Positions 15,654 through 25,470 are shown, numbered from the stretch's first letter. The stretch: DNA of 64,000 nucleotides from Paenibacillus sp. PAMC 26794 (GCF_000316035.1 NZ_ANHX01000076.1:62001-126000); one strand, 5' to 3'. Program-made: numbers and translations. Notes: generated by a model not told the origin, from the letters alone.

Positions 15654-17144
15654 ATGACAATTCAAGCAGACCAAGAGACAATTATAGTTGAAGCGTTCAT
15701 TAATGGTCAGAATGTAAAATCCCTTTCGCAGGTAGCAAAAGAGAATCCGACAAACCCAACTGAGATCGTAGGTTATTTCCCTGTCACTACGAAAGAACAA
15801 GCGGTTGAAGCGATTGAAGCGGCGGCAGGGGCTTTTAAAACATGGAAGCAGACCCCCATTGATGAACGCATTATGATGATGCGCAAGGCGATCGAGAAGA
15901 TTAGAGCAGCTGAGAATGAAATTGTACATTTGCTGTCTAGAGAGCATGGCAAGCCCCTGTATGATGCACACGGTGAAATTTATGTTTCGTTAATGTGGAT
16001 GGAGTTTGCTTGTAATGAAGCCAAATCTGCTCTACAGGAAGAGATCAAAGAGCATGAGAATGGTAAAACGATTCTTTCCTATGATCCAATTGGTGTGGTG
16101 GCAGCAATTAGTCCATGGAACTATCCCATTGCTTTATCTACGATTAAGATCGCTCCTGCCTTACTTGCGGGCAACACCATTGTGCTTAAACCAAGTCCAT
16201 ATGCGCCACTGGCGGCAGCGAAAGTGGCAGAGATTATTGCGAGTGAGTTCCCGGCTGGTGTAATCAACGTCGTTCATGGTGATGCGGATGTGGGCGTTGA
16301 ACTGACTAGTAATCCTCTTGTTACTAAAATCGCTTTTACAGGTGGAACCGCGACAGCTAAGCATATTATTAAAGCGGCTTCGGAAACGATTAAGGATATG
16401 ACGCTTGAGCTTGGTGGTAATGATGCGGCTATCTTCTTGGAGAGCTTTGATGTTCATGATGAGCGAGCAATGCGCCGGATTGTCATTTCTAATTTCTTGA
16501 CTGCAGGCCAGATCTGTATGATCGCCAAACGTGTGTATGTACACCGTTCTATTTATGATGAGTTTGTGGAAAAATATATAAAGGCGGCTAATCGCTGGAT
16601 TCGAATTGGTGATCCATTTGATTCGAATACGACAGTAGGTCCGGTTAATAATCTGAAGCAGAAAAATTACGTGCTTGGTTTGGTTGAAGATGCGCAAAAG
16701 CGTGGGGCTAAGGTCATCCCTCTCGGTCAAATTCTGGATCAGAAGCTGTTTGACCAAGGTTACTACCTACAACCTACGCTTGTTTTAGGTTGCGATGTTC
16801 ATGATCCGATTGTAGTGGAGGAACAGTTTGGTCCTACGGTTCCAATTCTTCCATTTGACGATGAAGAGCAGGTTATCAATCTACACAATGAAAGCATATA
16901 TGGATTGACGAGTTCTGTGTGGGGGAAAGAAGAGGATGCCATCTCCGTCGCACGTCAACTCGAAGCTGGAACGACGATGATCAATACAGCTGCTGTGCAG
17001 GGGCTCGACGTTCGGTTCCCTTTCGGTGGGGTTAAGCAATCTGGTATTGGCCGTGAATACGGCGTGGAAGGTATCCGCACTTATACAGAAAAGCATGTCA
17101 TCAACGTTCCGAAGACACAGGATCTTCCTTATATACCAGAGTAA
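15654..17144 (+). CDS. NAD(P)-dependent aldehyde dehydrogenase
   Basis: A 496-residue enzyme that oxidises an aldehyde to its acid. The family blocks are in order: SPWNYPIALSTIKIAPALL and VLKPS (cofactor site), FTGGTATAKHI, catalytic E252 in LELGGND, catalytic C288 in AGQICMIAKR, EEQFGP, and the C-terminal FGGVKQSGIGREYG. The overall pattern is closest to succinate-semialdehyde or aryl-aldehyde dehydrogenases, but the substrate cannot be fixed from sequence. GGAGGG precedes the ATG. It lies 27 nt behind the MetE-like gene and has a terminator at 17213. Confidence 0.9.
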   Translation: MTIQADQETIIVEAFINGQNVKSLSQVAKENPTNPTEIVGYFPVTTKEQAVEAIEAAAGAFKTWKQTPIDERIMMMRKAIEKIRAAENEIVHLLSREHGKPLYDAHGEIYVSLMWMEFACNEAKSALQEEIKEHENGKTILSYDPIGVVAAISPWNYPIALSTIKIAPALLAGNTIVLKPSPYAPLAAAKVAEIIASEFPAGVINVVHGDADVGVELTSNPLVTKIAFTGGTATAKHIIKAASETIKDMTLELGGNDAAIFLESFDVHDERAMRRIVISNFLTAGQICMIAKRVYVHRSIYDEFVEKYIKAANRWIRIGDPFDSNTTVGPVNNLKQKNYVLGLVEDAQKRGAKVIPLGQILDQKLFDQGYYLQPTLVLGCDVHDPIVVEEQFGPTVPILPFDDEEQVINLHNESIYGLTSSVWGKEEDAISVARQLEAGTTMINTAAVQGLDVRFPFGGVKQSGIGREYGVEGIRTYTEKHVINVPKTQDLPYIPE

Positions 17145-17212
17145 ATCTTATAGTACACAACTTCTCATCGTACAGGAATGTACATGTGAAATTGAATGTA
17201 GGCTCTAACTTT

Positions 17213-17259
17213 GCGCTTTGTTTACTGATCTTTAAGAATCAGTAGACAGGGCGTTTTTT
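17213..17259 (+). terminator. rho-independent terminator of the aldehyde dehydrogenase operon
   Basis: Stem with TACTGAT / ATCAGTA extended outward to CGC / GCG, followed by TTTTTT. Confidence 0.75.
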
Positions 17260-17339
17260 AGTCAGATCAGTTTGACAGGGGTGACTTTTTTAGAGAGAAA
17301 ATACCCCCACATCTGGTGGAGGTGACGCTGAAGAAATAG

Positions 17340-17370
17340 ATAAGCCACTCCATGATGGAGTAGCTTATTA
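17340..17370 (-). terminator. possible terminator of the HEAT-repeat gene
   Basis: AAGCCACTCC / GGAGTAGCTT stem with a 5-nt loop lies just downstream of the minus-strand gene. The T-tract is interrupted, so confidence is limited. Confidence 0.4.
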
Positions 17371-17396
17371 TTCAGCTATTATACGGTGAACGGCGG

Positions 17397-17849
17397 CTAT
17401 TTTCTACCTAGTGTCTCCCAAATTCCATGGAGCCAGGAATCGAACTCAGCATCTTTGTCGCCCTCGTAAGTATCATAAATATCCAGACGTGTTTTTTGCA
17501 GTTTTTCCTTGAATTGCTCGAATGTGTGACCTTCAGGAAGGCTTTTTTTAATCCGCAGCAAAATTTTGTTAGTACCTTTAAACAGCTCACCTTTGTTTTT
17601 GGCAGGCATTTGTACATCTTCATCCAACTGCTTGAGCTTTTGATATGCGGCTTCGCGCACTTGAAACACTTGATCATTTTTCAAAACATGCTGCAGCAAT
17701 TTAATGGTAGGGGCTGTATTCCAGTTCCCTAATTCGTTCACCGCATTTAGTCTTTCTCTCCAGCTTGACGTCCGGTTAGCTGCTCGTTTGAGCTCTTCAA
17801 AGTTCTCCGGTAGTTCGTTAACTGCTCCAATATCATGGTTGTTCGTCAA
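17397..17849 (-). CDS. HEAT-repeat protein, function unknown (150 aa)
   Basis: A small cytoplasmic helical protein. Residues 20-75 fit HEAT repeats (WRERLNAVNELGNWNTAPTIKLLQHVLKND followed by VREAAYQKLKQLDE), which usually make protein-protein contacts. The C-terminal half (FEQFKEKLQKTRLDIYDTYEGDKDAEFDSWL) is charged and aromatic. AAGGAG lies 13 nt before the ATG, which is rather far; an in-frame TTG 12 nt upstream would be too close to it. Family members are common near stress or repair genes, but no role can be assigned here. Confidence 0.65.
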   Translation of the reverse strand: MTNNHDIGAVNELPENFEELKRAANRTSSWRERLNAVNELGNWNTAPTIKLLQHVLKNDQVFQVREAAYQKLKQLDEDVQMPAKNKGELFKGTNKILLRIKKSLPEGHTFEQFKEKLQKTRLDIYDTYEGDKDAEFDSWLHGIWETLGRK

Positions 17850-18005
17850 AATTCAATCTCCTTAATCATCGCCATCTCGGCAGAATGATGAATGTTATTT
17901 ATGTGATCACTATTATAGCACGAACCTGGCTAAACTACTCCTATGAAGCCGATTGACATCCTAAACATCACATTCACCAATTCATGTTTTGTATGTGACG
18001 GTTTG

Positions 18006-18963
18006 TCAAGTCAAGTGCGACAGTTCCTCTGTGAAAGATTCGTGAGCGGTTTTCCACCCCAAGCATTTTCGGGGTCTGTTATTGATTAAATCTAGGGAGT
18101 GGACGAGATCTTCATCTTCCACTTGAGCGAAATCAGTGCCCTTGGGGTGGAACTCTCGAAGTAATCCATTCCCATTTTCGTTGGAACCGCGTTGCCAGGA
18201 TGAATAGGGGTCAGCAAAATAAACATGCAGGCCATGGGTCGTTTCCAGGTTGGCATAGCAAGCAAACTCCTTGCCCCGGTCAGCTGTAGTCGTGAGGAAC
18301 GTCCCTGTGGGGTACTGTGAGATGGCTACACCAAGCGCGATTTCCATGGACAATGCGGTACGATCTGGCATGAGAATCGCGGTATACAGACGCGTTTTAC
18401 GTTCAATGAGTGTGGCCACACAGCCTTTACTTTTCCCTCGACCCGATACGACGGTATCCAGTTCCCAGTGTCCAAACGTCTTACGAGAACGGACCTCTTT
18501 CGGACGTTCTGAAATGGTTCTGCCTATGGCGAATTTACCGCGGGTTTCTGCGGGCTTCTGGCGCTTCCCTTTATGACGTAAGACCTGTAATGTGCCTTGA
18601 ACCAGACGTCCTGCGTAGATCCAGCGATAGATGGTTTTAAAGGAGACCACCGGCAGACCATCGACGCGGAAACGTTCCGTGATTTGTTCAGGAGACCATG
18701 TGGCGTCGAGTTTTTCCTCAAGCGAAGCAGCCAGTGTATCGGACCATTTACCGTTGGATATCGAGGCTTTACGACGTTCCTGATAAGCATGTTGAGCTTG
18801 TTCCGCTTCATAGGATTCGGATGAAGCTGTACGCTCTAATTCACGGCAAATGGTCGAAGGGTGTCTGCCCAGCTCCTTTTGCGATCGCTCGTGAGCTTTT
18901 GCCCTGCTGGTGGAGGATTTCTAGCTTGCTGCGTTCAATTATGCTAAGATGTGTGTAGCTCAT
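18006..18963 (-). pseudogene. IS30-family transposase, frameshifted
   Basis: The gene begins at ATG 18963 behind AAGGAG with the typical IS30 N-terminal helix-turn-helix (SYTHLSIIERSKLEIL). After about 28 codons an AAAA run at 18877-18880 shifts the frame. Removing one A restores ELGRHPSTICRELERT and then a continuous frame to the stop at 18006. The integrase-like domain keeps the DDE residues (HWELDTVV, TTTADRGKEF, SNENGNGLLREF). The shift needed is +1, which is not a standard programmed site, so this is most likely a single-base insertion. Confidence 0.85.
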
Positions 18964-19061
18964 GGTGGATTCTCCTTGTGTGAATGGGGTGTGAGAACTT
19001 TCATTCTACACGAATCCGGCCATGGGCCCTTTTTTATTTATTTCCAGTAGGTGTCGCACTT
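18013..19061 (-). mobile_element. IS30-family insertion sequence, about 1.05 kb, probably inactive
   Basis: Short terminal inverted repeats AAGTGCGACA (18013-18022) and its complement (19052-19061) bracket the transposase. No target duplication was recognised. The transposase stop lies a few bases outside the left repeat, so the exact end could be slightly further out. The transposase carries a frameshift. Confidence 0.75.
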
Positions 19062-19105
19062 CATATTACAATCCGTCATGTAATTATGCATAAAGATGTA
19101 TCAAC

Positions 19106-20083
19106 CTATCTATTCTCCCTGATAAGTTTTTTTTCCTTAATGAAGTCCACCATATACACCCAACCAATTAGTCCACATAAGACAAAACCAAACGCATGCA
19201 GAGATCCGTATATGGGAATGAAATCGAGTATGGTTAAGGAGTACATATTTTTTAGTAACGGATAGAAAATAGAAAGGACAACAACCGCATAAAAGGCTAG
19301 ACAAGAAAGGCCTAAAAAGAAGGTTGCCTTATTATCCAAATAGTTCTTCCTCAAGTAAGAAAGGAGATAAGTGGTGTAAACCACAATATTACAGGCGAAC
19401 AAAGTGACACCAATGTATTCAATTGGCTTGGAGAAAATCATACCAATAGCAATCAAGATTGGTCCGATGATATCGATGGCAACAACCCAGGGATACCAAC
19501 TTTTCTTCGTCATGATGCGTCCCAGTGCACCAATAAAAATCGGAACGATCGCAGATGAGAAATGAAAGTGGAGCGAGCTTAACGCGTGCGTTGAAGGATT
19601 AGCTTGGAACAGGTTCAATTGGTATTGATATAAGGTAAACCAAATGCCCCCGATAAAAAAATAAACGAGCCCCGCGCCAATCGCTATTTCAGCTGCTTTT
19701 CCTTTAGAGATCACAATCGTGGTCAAGCCATAGATGCCAAGCAGCAGTGTGAAAAGTAGCCACCCAAGGGACAGATTCCCCGGTATTACCGTGCTTTCTA
19801 ACCCCCACATCTTATTACTCATTACCGAGGCCAGGGTAAGAAGCGCAGCGGGAAATTGAAGCCATTTCATAGCAGCATAAATCATTCGTTGATGTTTATT
19901 CTTTTCATCATGGTTCAAAAGTAAAATGACAAGAGGTACAATGACAAAAGCCGCAAAAAGCAGAAATTTTTCAACAAGTTCGAATTGGAAGTAATCAAGG
20001 GAAAATATCAGAATGGCTATGATTCCACCGGGAAACACGGGTGCTAATAATGATTTCATTCGTTGTTTCAAGGAACTATCCAT
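19106..20083 (-). CDS. YndJ-like polytopic membrane protein
   Basis: A 325-residue integral membrane protein with about nine or ten hydrophobic helices. The central ALSSLHFHFSSAIVPIFIGALGR segment, with paired His in a membrane context, matches the YndJ family known from B. subtilis, whose function is not established. The ribosome site AAAGGAAA precedes the ATG. The gene ends 45 nt from the right end of the IS30 element; no truncation is evident from its length. Confidence 0.72.
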   Translation of the reverse strand: MDSSLKQRMKSLLAPVFPGGIIAILIFSLDYFQFELVEKFLLFAAFVIVPLVILLLNHDEKNKHQRMIYAAMKWLQFPAALLTLASVMSNKMWGLESTVIPGNLSLGWLLFTLLLGIYGLTTIVISKGKAAEIAIGAGLVYFFIGGIWFTLYQYQLNLFQANPSTHALSSLHFHFSSAIVPIFIGALGRIMTKKSWYPWVVAIDIIGPILIAIGMIFSKPIEYIGVTLFACNIVVYTTYLLSYLRKNYLDNKATFFLGLSCLAFYAVVVLSIFYPLLKNMYSLTILDFIPIYGSLHAFGFVLCGLIGWVYMVDFIKEKKLIRENR

Positions 20084-20728
20084 GGGGTTTCCTTTCTAAC
20101 TACGTTTATCGTAATAACTGTCTGCATCCAGTTGTGTAGCGTCTTTAATATAGATCGGCGATTCTTCTTTTAGTAGTCTAACACATTTATTTGTCGATAT
20201 ATGAAAATAAGCTTATCTTACTGCGAGAAGGATCGATATGGGAGAATATCAGTCAGATCAGTACTATGATTTTCCCCAAGAAAACGAAAAATCTCTTTAT
20301 GGATTGCATTCGCTCATCCTTCCATCGTAATTAAAGATTTGCTTTATGATATTTATGAATGAGAAATCATCATTAAATCCGTTTTTTTTGTGTGTTGTCC
20401 TCGCTAACGGATGCCCATTCCCACGGGGGCCATAAAAGTGGAAAACGTAACGGTAAGCTAATCGGAAGATTAATTCAATAGTGGATCTATCACCTGCACT
20501 TGCCCTAGGTTATAATTGGAAAAACACAATTCCGGGATGCATATAACACACATAACGGCAAATGTATTGGAGTTGGACGGACCTTTTCGACCATTATGGA
20601 AAACGCAATAATTGAACTGGGAATTCGATGTTTTGTTGTAATATATCACCTATTGAAGGCTTTAAAAGAGTTTGATTTTAGTTTATCAGTTCAATATTGC
20701 AAACTAAGAGAGGCAGAGTGGTAGAGTG
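20084..20728. other. intergenic region of about 640 bases
   Basis: No convincing gene is present. One 30-codon frame (ATG 20238, preceded by GAGAAGGA) encodes a Tyr/Asp/Gln-rich peptide and could be a small protein or a remnant. A CTAACGGA motif at about 20405 recalls the repeat family at the window start, but no full unit was found. Confidence 0.35.
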
Positions 20729-20917
20729 ATGGAAAAAGACCCTTTCGTACAACTTATTATTTGGCATCAAGAAGATGAACATGAAAAAATAGTAGATAGA
20801 ATTATGGAAATTCCTCAATCAGAAAGAGACTATAATACGGTCAGTTTGTTGGCAAGAGCTATGAATAATCTAGAACGCTACGATGAAGCACTTCAACAGC
20901 TTTTGACTACTAGTTAA
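20729..20917 (+). pseudogene. truncated TPR/Imm51-type immunity gene (5' part only)
   Basis: The 62 codons closely parallel the first 60 residues of the intact gene at 21208 (WHQEDEHEKIVDRIMEIP against WHNKNQHDKIINKIMEIP; LLARAMNNLERYDEA against LLARALNNQENYKEA). The frame then stops at TAA 20915. The sequence that follows is in another frame and matches a different immunity family, so the gene was cut by a deletion. Confidence 0.75.
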
Positions 20918-21143
20918 AGTTGTTGAATTTTTGGAGCAAGGAAACCAAGATATCGAAGAAATCCAAGCAAAGCTTAATTTCGCCATTAACGCAATCAATG
21001 ATATTGCAGAAGAATTTGATGAAAATGATAGCGAAATTGAAACAGTTGCGAGAGAATCAATTGCACAAACTGTCGAAGATATTTTAGCCTTTTATTGTAT
21101 CGAAATAGATACAGAAGTAGCCATTCAAGAACGGGACTGGTAG
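20907..21143 (+). pseudogene. 5'-truncated DUF5713-type gene
   Basis: An open frame gives about 78 residues ending in AIQERDW, with EEFDENDSEIETVARESIA, the signature of DUF5713 proteins, which are usually about 110 residues and begin with an aromatic block that is missing here. It overlaps the end of the truncated TPR gene, so the two are joined at a deletion point near 20905-20915. TTG 20931 could allow translation of a fragment. Confidence 0.6.
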
Positions 21144-21207
21144 TCAAGACTAGGGATCCAAAGGTAGCAATCATTACCTGATTAAAGTTAGAGGAGAGAA
21201 TGCAAAG

Positions 21208-21957
21208 ATGGATAAGGATCTATTGAAACAACTCACTCTGTGGCATAACAAAAACCAGCACGACAAAATCATTAACAAAATTATGGAGATACCCGAAGCA
21301 GACAAGGACTATGACTTAGTTTGCCTTTTGGCAAGAGCATTGAATAATCAAGAAAATTATAAGGAAGCAATCAAATATTTTTTATCTGTGCAAAAGCAAG
21401 GCCAGCATGATCCTCTTTGGCATTTTCGATTAGGATACGCTTATTATTACCTTAAACAGTATAAGGAAGCGATAGCTACTTTTGAACAAGTTGTAGCACT
21501 AGACCCTGAAGATGCGCATGGCAGGAGGTTTTTAGAAATGAGCCGCAACGCCGCTGGCAGGGCAGGAAATGAAATGGTTCATATCGCTAGCGTTGAACAG
21601 GATGAGGGTTTGTTAGAAGCTAATGAAGAAATAAATCCATTCGGGCTAGTTTCACATAATAATGGAAGCATATCCATGATTTTAGGTGTTGGCGAATATA
21701 AGCATGAAATTTTCCAAACACGATCCGAAGAGGGGTTTGAGGGCAATGGCTATGATTGGGGTTCATTAGCAGCCGTGTTTCTTAAAGAACGAATGCCACA
21801 TTTAGTTCATATCGTGCGGTTTGATCCTGAAGCTGATATGTTCGTTGCCTATTCCGACGTTAGAGAAGCAATACTTAGTTTTGCAACAGCCTTTAAGGGC
21901 GCATGTGAAGATGATTTTTTAATAAAAGACCTATTCTCGCGAGCTGAATTAGATTGA
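21208..21957 (+). CDS. TPR protein with C-terminal Imm51 immunity domain
   Basis: A 249-residue cytoplasmic protein. Residues 1-110 carry TPR repeats (PLWHFRLGYAYYYLKQYKEAIATFEQVVALDPEDA). The C-terminal 110 residues match immunity protein 51, with GNGYDWGSLAAVFL and FDPEADMFVAYSDV, the pattern of this polymorphic-toxin immunity family. Such proteins neutralise toxins delivered by neighbouring cells. No toxin is encoded beside it, so it may be an orphan immunity gene protecting against kin. GAGGAGAG precedes the ATG. Confidence 0.82.
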   Translation: MDKDLLKQLTLWHNKNQHDKIINKIMEIPEADKDYDLVCLLARALNNQENYKEAIKYFLSVQKQGQHDPLWHFRLGYAYYYLKQYKEAIATFEQVVALDPEDAHGRRFLEMSRNAAGRAGNEMVHIASVEQDEGLLEANEEINPFGLVSHNNGSISMILGVGEYKHEIFQTRSEEGFEGNGYDWGSLAAVFLKERMPHLVHIVRFDPEADMFVAYSDVREAILSFATAFKGACEDDFLIKDLFSRAELD

Positions 21958-22093
21958 TTGGAAATCAAGGTACAATAATTCTCTGTTGCATGAAGAATTG
22001 AAAAAGTTTTCTCGCATTCCACTGTCCTACGATTTAGCCAAGTTTATTCCGACCGATGATATGAGGGATCTTGTACCGTACTCCGTTATATTT

Positions 22094-22129
22094 AAGAGGT
22101 CAGCCGACTATCACCGGTTGGCCTCTTTT
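22094..22129 (+). terminator. rho-independent terminator
   Basis: Stem AAGAGGTCAGCCG / CGGTTGGCCTCTT with G-U pairs, then TTTTA, downstream of the Imm51 gene. Confidence 0.65.
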
Positions 22130-22161
22130 AGATAAGGGATGAATTTATCTTCCTTTGAAAA

Positions 22162-22194
22162 CAAAAAAAAGAGCCGCGCATCATGCGGCTCTCC
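22162..22194 (-). terminator. rho-independent terminator of the lectin gene
   Basis: Perfect stem AGAGCCGC / GCGGCTCT. On the minus strand it is followed by a run of eight T residues. Confidence 0.85.
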
Positions 22195-22202
22195 ATCTAA
22201 TT

Positions 22203-22829
22203 TTAACGCCCGCCCGTATTGGAAGCCCAGACAGGAATCCAGCTATTCGGATAATAGTCATTGGTCAGGGTTGTGTTGTAGAGAACTAAATTCCCATCAC
22301 TTTGCATGACCAGTGTATCACCTGTTGTGTTAGCCGGTAAGCTGCTCCCGTGATGACCTGGAATCCATGAGGTGGTATTGGGAGACCAAGCAGCTATCTG
22401 TACAGAAGTATCAATCATCAAAACTTTATCCCATCCCCAACCTGTATAAAATTCGAATTTACCTGTGGCGGGGTTGAATCCAAAACGATTAGCATATTGG
22501 TATACATCTTGATATTTCATGCCGTATTTATAGATGACAGGTTTCCCGTATTGTGGTTCGAATTTGAACGAAAGAGCCCCACTGTTATTAGTTCCGCTAC
22601 TCCAGAGAGAAGAACCGTTTTGATAGATAACAAAGTTCCCGTCATTTTGCCAAATGGCTGAGAACCTGCCATCTTGGGAGGTGAGATAGTCACCCTTTTC
22701 CATGTTTTGTCCGATCGTGAGCTTATCTCCAAGATAGCCAGCAGAAGCCGTTGCTGGTACGGCAAATGCAAGAATCAACAAGCAAGCCATAAGAATTCGA
22801 AAAGATCTGGGAAAAAGTTGTTTGTTCAT
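22203..22829 (-). CDS. secreted bulb-type (monocot mannose-binding) lectin
   Basis: A 208-residue secreted protein with a signal peptide ending at about residue 30 (PATASA). The mature part is a B-lectin beta-prism domain with sugar-site motifs QNDGNFVIY and QSDGNLVLY (QxDxNxVxY), separated by a WGWDK-containing insert. Similar small lectins bind mannose-type glycans, and tandem forms act as lectin-like bacteriocins; which applies here is unknown. ATG 22829 follows AGGAG at 8 nt. Further upstream, a strong AAAGGAGGTGACC site leads only to a four-codon frame. Confidence 0.82.
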   Translation of the reverse strand: MNKQLFPRSFRILMACLLILAFAVPATASAGYLGDKLTIGQNMEKGDYLTSQDGRFSAIWQNDGNFVIYQNGSSLWSSGTNNSGALSFKFEPQYGKPVIYKYGMKYQDVYQYANRFGFNPATGKFEFYTGWGWDKVLMIDTSVQIAAWSPNTTSWIPGHHGSSLPANTTGDTLVMQSDGNLVLYNTTLTNDYYPNSWIPVWASNTGGR

Positions 22830-23346
22830 TGGACACGCTCCTATGTTCTTTATAATGGTTAACGCTAGCCTCAATTGGTGTAAAACGGGAACTAAGATCT
22901 AAAATGCTCCCAACGGTCACCTCCTTTAATAGAAAGTGTGAAAATCTTTGATACATATTATGTAATGGGATGTGTGTTTTTTAGGAGATGGAAGCTAAGT
23001 GTTCTTTAGTAGAGGAGCAGCATCATCAGGCGAAAATACATACTTTATTTTCCATTATAGCAACCAAAAAATATAAAATCCATATTTTTCTATGTGAAAT
23101 TCTGAATCTATCATTTACGTCCAATGGGTCATAACTTCTCGTCTCCTGAGCTAGAAAAAAACCTATTATTCGCTTGAATCAATTGAAGCTAAACACTAAC
23201 TTTGGTGCAACTCGAGACATAGATATTCATCTCCTCTATCAATCTTCCGAAATTTTTACATCAATTTTATATTTTTTATGATTTTTATGAATTGAACTAT
23301 GGTAAAATATCTCAGGATCTAAAATTGGAGAGGGGTTTTTTCATTC
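22830..23346. other. divergent intergenic region
   Basis: It contains the leader of the lectin gene, including the unused strong ribosome site near 22915, and the promoter region of the 5'-nucleotidase gene, which is AT-rich. No gene or clear promoter could be assigned. Confidence 0.35.
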
Positions 23347-25470
23347 ATGTTTTGGAAAAAAGTTTTGGGTAAAAGTACACTGCGTGTAGCTACTGCTGCA
23401 CTATTACTCACGCAACTATTGGGCGCAGCAGGTTCTGTCTCCGCCGCGGGTAAAGATGTAGAAGTACACTTGATTGGAATCAATGATTTCCACGGTCAGT
23501 TAGATACCACATCAATCGTGGGTGATAAGAAGGCAGGAACGGCTCCAATTCTAGCAACCTATCTCAAAGAAGCTCAAGCCAAATATGAACATTCCCTACT
23601 CTTCCATAATGGAGACTCTGTTGGTGCGTCTGCTCCAGCCTCATCTCTGGATCGTGACGAGCCTACCATGGAATGGATGAATATGATGGGATTTGATGTA
23701 GGCTCCTTGGGTAATCATGAATTTGACCAAGGTGTCGCTGCTTTAAAGGCACAGATCTTTGGTGGCCTTGATCCAAAAGAAGGCAAAGTAACGCATGCTG
23801 GTGCAAAATTTGATTACGTCAATGCAAACGTCATTGAAACTGCCACAGGAAAAACATTGATTAAGCCGTATGTAATTAAAGAAGTGGGCGGAGTCAAAAT
23901 TGGATTTATCGGACTAGTGACGAAGTCTACACCTGCCAAAGTATCTCCATCTGGGACAGCTGGCGTACGTTTCTTAAGCGCAGAAGAAGAAGTTCAAGCC
24001 GTTAATAAATATGCCAAAGAATTGCAAGACCAAGGTGTAGAAACGATCATTGTTTTGGCGCATGATCCAGCAACAACCAAAGAAGACGTAACCACTGGAG
24101 AAGCAGCTGATTTGGCAAAAGCTTTACCAGCAGATTCCCCTGTTGACGTTATCGTTGCAGGTGACAATCATGCTTTGGCTAACGGTGAAGTGAATGGAAA
24201 GTTGATCGTGCAAGCTTATTCCTATGGTACGGCGTTTGAAGATATCAAGCTGATGATTGACCCTGCCACCGGGGATGTAACTGAAAAATCAGCGACTGTT
24301 ACAACGACTTTCCAAGAGGGTGTAAAAGAAGACCCTGAATCTTTAGCTATTATTAAAAAATCATTGGACAAGCATCCTGAACTGACGAAGCCAGTAGGTA
24401 CAACGGATGGTTCTGTTACCCGTACAGATGCTTATAATAACGAAGCCCCTCTAGGCAATCTCATTGCAGATTCAATGCGTGAAGCAGACTTTGGGGATAA
24501 GGCAAGTGCTGCTGACTTTGCATTTATGAATCCAGGCGGTATTCGTGCTGATCTGCCACAAGGCGATGTGACCTTTGCTGATCTTGCCAAAATCCAACCG
24601 TTTGGCAATACATTAGTGAAACTGGAACTGACTGGCGAACAGGTTAAAACCTTGTTGCAGCAGCAATGGGGTACCAATGCTGATGGTACACCTAATACCA
24701 AAACGCTCCAAATCTCTGGTTTGAAATACACTGCAGATTTCAATAAGCCAGTCGCAGAACGTATTACTGGTCTTAGTCTGGAAGATGGAACAACGATTGA
24801 TCCTGCAAAAACATATACGGCTGTAGTTAACAACTTTATGGCTGCAGGTGGAGATAACTATAAAGTGTTGCTCGATGCTAAATCATCCCTGGCAGGTCCT
24901 ATCGATCTGGATGTATTCTACCAGTACATCGTAGATACGTATAAAGGCGGTAGCATCGAAGCTAAAAATGAAGGACGTATCACAAACCTGGCGGCATCTA
25001 CCGAGCCAACAGAAACACCTGTAACAACAGAAGTCATTTCTCGTGCTGAATTTGTAAGTGCTCTGGTTGACATGTTGAAACTTAACGAAGTAGCTACAGC
25101 ACCTGCATTCAAGGATGTTGCGGCTAATGCTGCATATGCAGATGCGATTGCTGAAGCTACGCATGCTGGATTCATTCAAGGTTATGGTGGGAACTTCTAT
25201 CCTGATCGGGATATCACGCGTGAAGAAGCTGCTACCATTCTTGCTAAATTGGTAAAAGATCAAGCGACTGATAAAGACGCTGCTACTATTATTGCTAGTT
25301 TCGAAGATGGTAAATCTGTGTCTGCCTATGCAATTAAGCCTATGGCAAAACTGATTGACAAAGGTATTTTTGCTGGAACAGATAAAAAATCGCTTCAACC
25401 TAAACAAGGTCTGACTACTAACGATGCAAAAGCATTAATTGAAAAAGCTGTTGCAGCAAAAGCTTCATAA
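23347..25470 (+). CDS. secreted 5'-nucleotidase/cyclic phosphodiesterase with SLH domains
   Basis: A 707-residue surface enzyme of the UshA/5'-nucleotidase family that releases phosphate and nucleosides from extracellular nucleotides. The signal peptide ends near VSAAG. The metallophosphatase domain (residues 35-300) has GINDFHGQ, FHNGDSVG, LGNHEFDQG and GDNHAL metal-binding blocks. The 5'-nucleotidase C-terminal domain (about 340-530) has GNLIADSM and NPGGIRADL. The last 150 residues are S-layer-homology repeats (FKDVAANAAYADAIAEATHAG, GNFYPDRDITREEAA), which attach to cell-wall polymer. GGAGAGGGG precedes the ATG. Confidence 0.92.
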   Translation: MFWKKVLGKSTLRVATAALLLTQLLGAAGSVSAAGKDVEVHLIGINDFHGQLDTTSIVGDKKAGTAPILATYLKEAQAKYEHSLLFHNGDSVGASAPASSLDRDEPTMEWMNMMGFDVGSLGNHEFDQGVAALKAQIFGGLDPKEGKVTHAGAKFDYVNANVIETATGKTLIKPYVIKEVGGVKIGFIGLVTKSTPAKVSPSGTAGVRFLSAEEEVQAVNKYAKELQDQGVETIIVLAHDPATTKEDVTTGEAADLAKALPADSPVDVIVAGDNHALANGEVNGKLIVQAYSYGTAFEDIKLMIDPATGDVTEKSATVTTTFQEGVKEDPESLAIIKKSLDKHPELTKPVGTTDGSVTRTDAYNNEAPLGNLIADSMREADFGDKASAADFAFMNPGGIRADLPQGDVTFADLAKIQPFGNTLVKLELTGEQVKTLLQQQWGTNADGTPNTKTLQISGLKYTADFNKPVAERITGLSLEDGTTIDPAKTYTAVVNNFMAAGGDNYKVLLDAKSSLAGPIDLDVFYQYIVDTYKGGSIEAKNEGRITNLAASTEPTETPVTTEVISRAEFVSALVDMLKLNEVATAPAFKDVAANAAYADAIAEATHAGFIQGYGGNFYPDRDITREEAATILAKLVKDQATDKDAATIIASFEDGKSVSAYAIKPMAKLIDKGIFAGTDKKSLQPKQGLTTNDAKALIEKAVAAKAS

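Noticed and set aside
18871..18890. Programmed frameshift in the IS30 transposase
   Set aside because: The needed shift is +1 at AAAAG with no known +1 signal, and IS30 enzymes are normally made from one frame.
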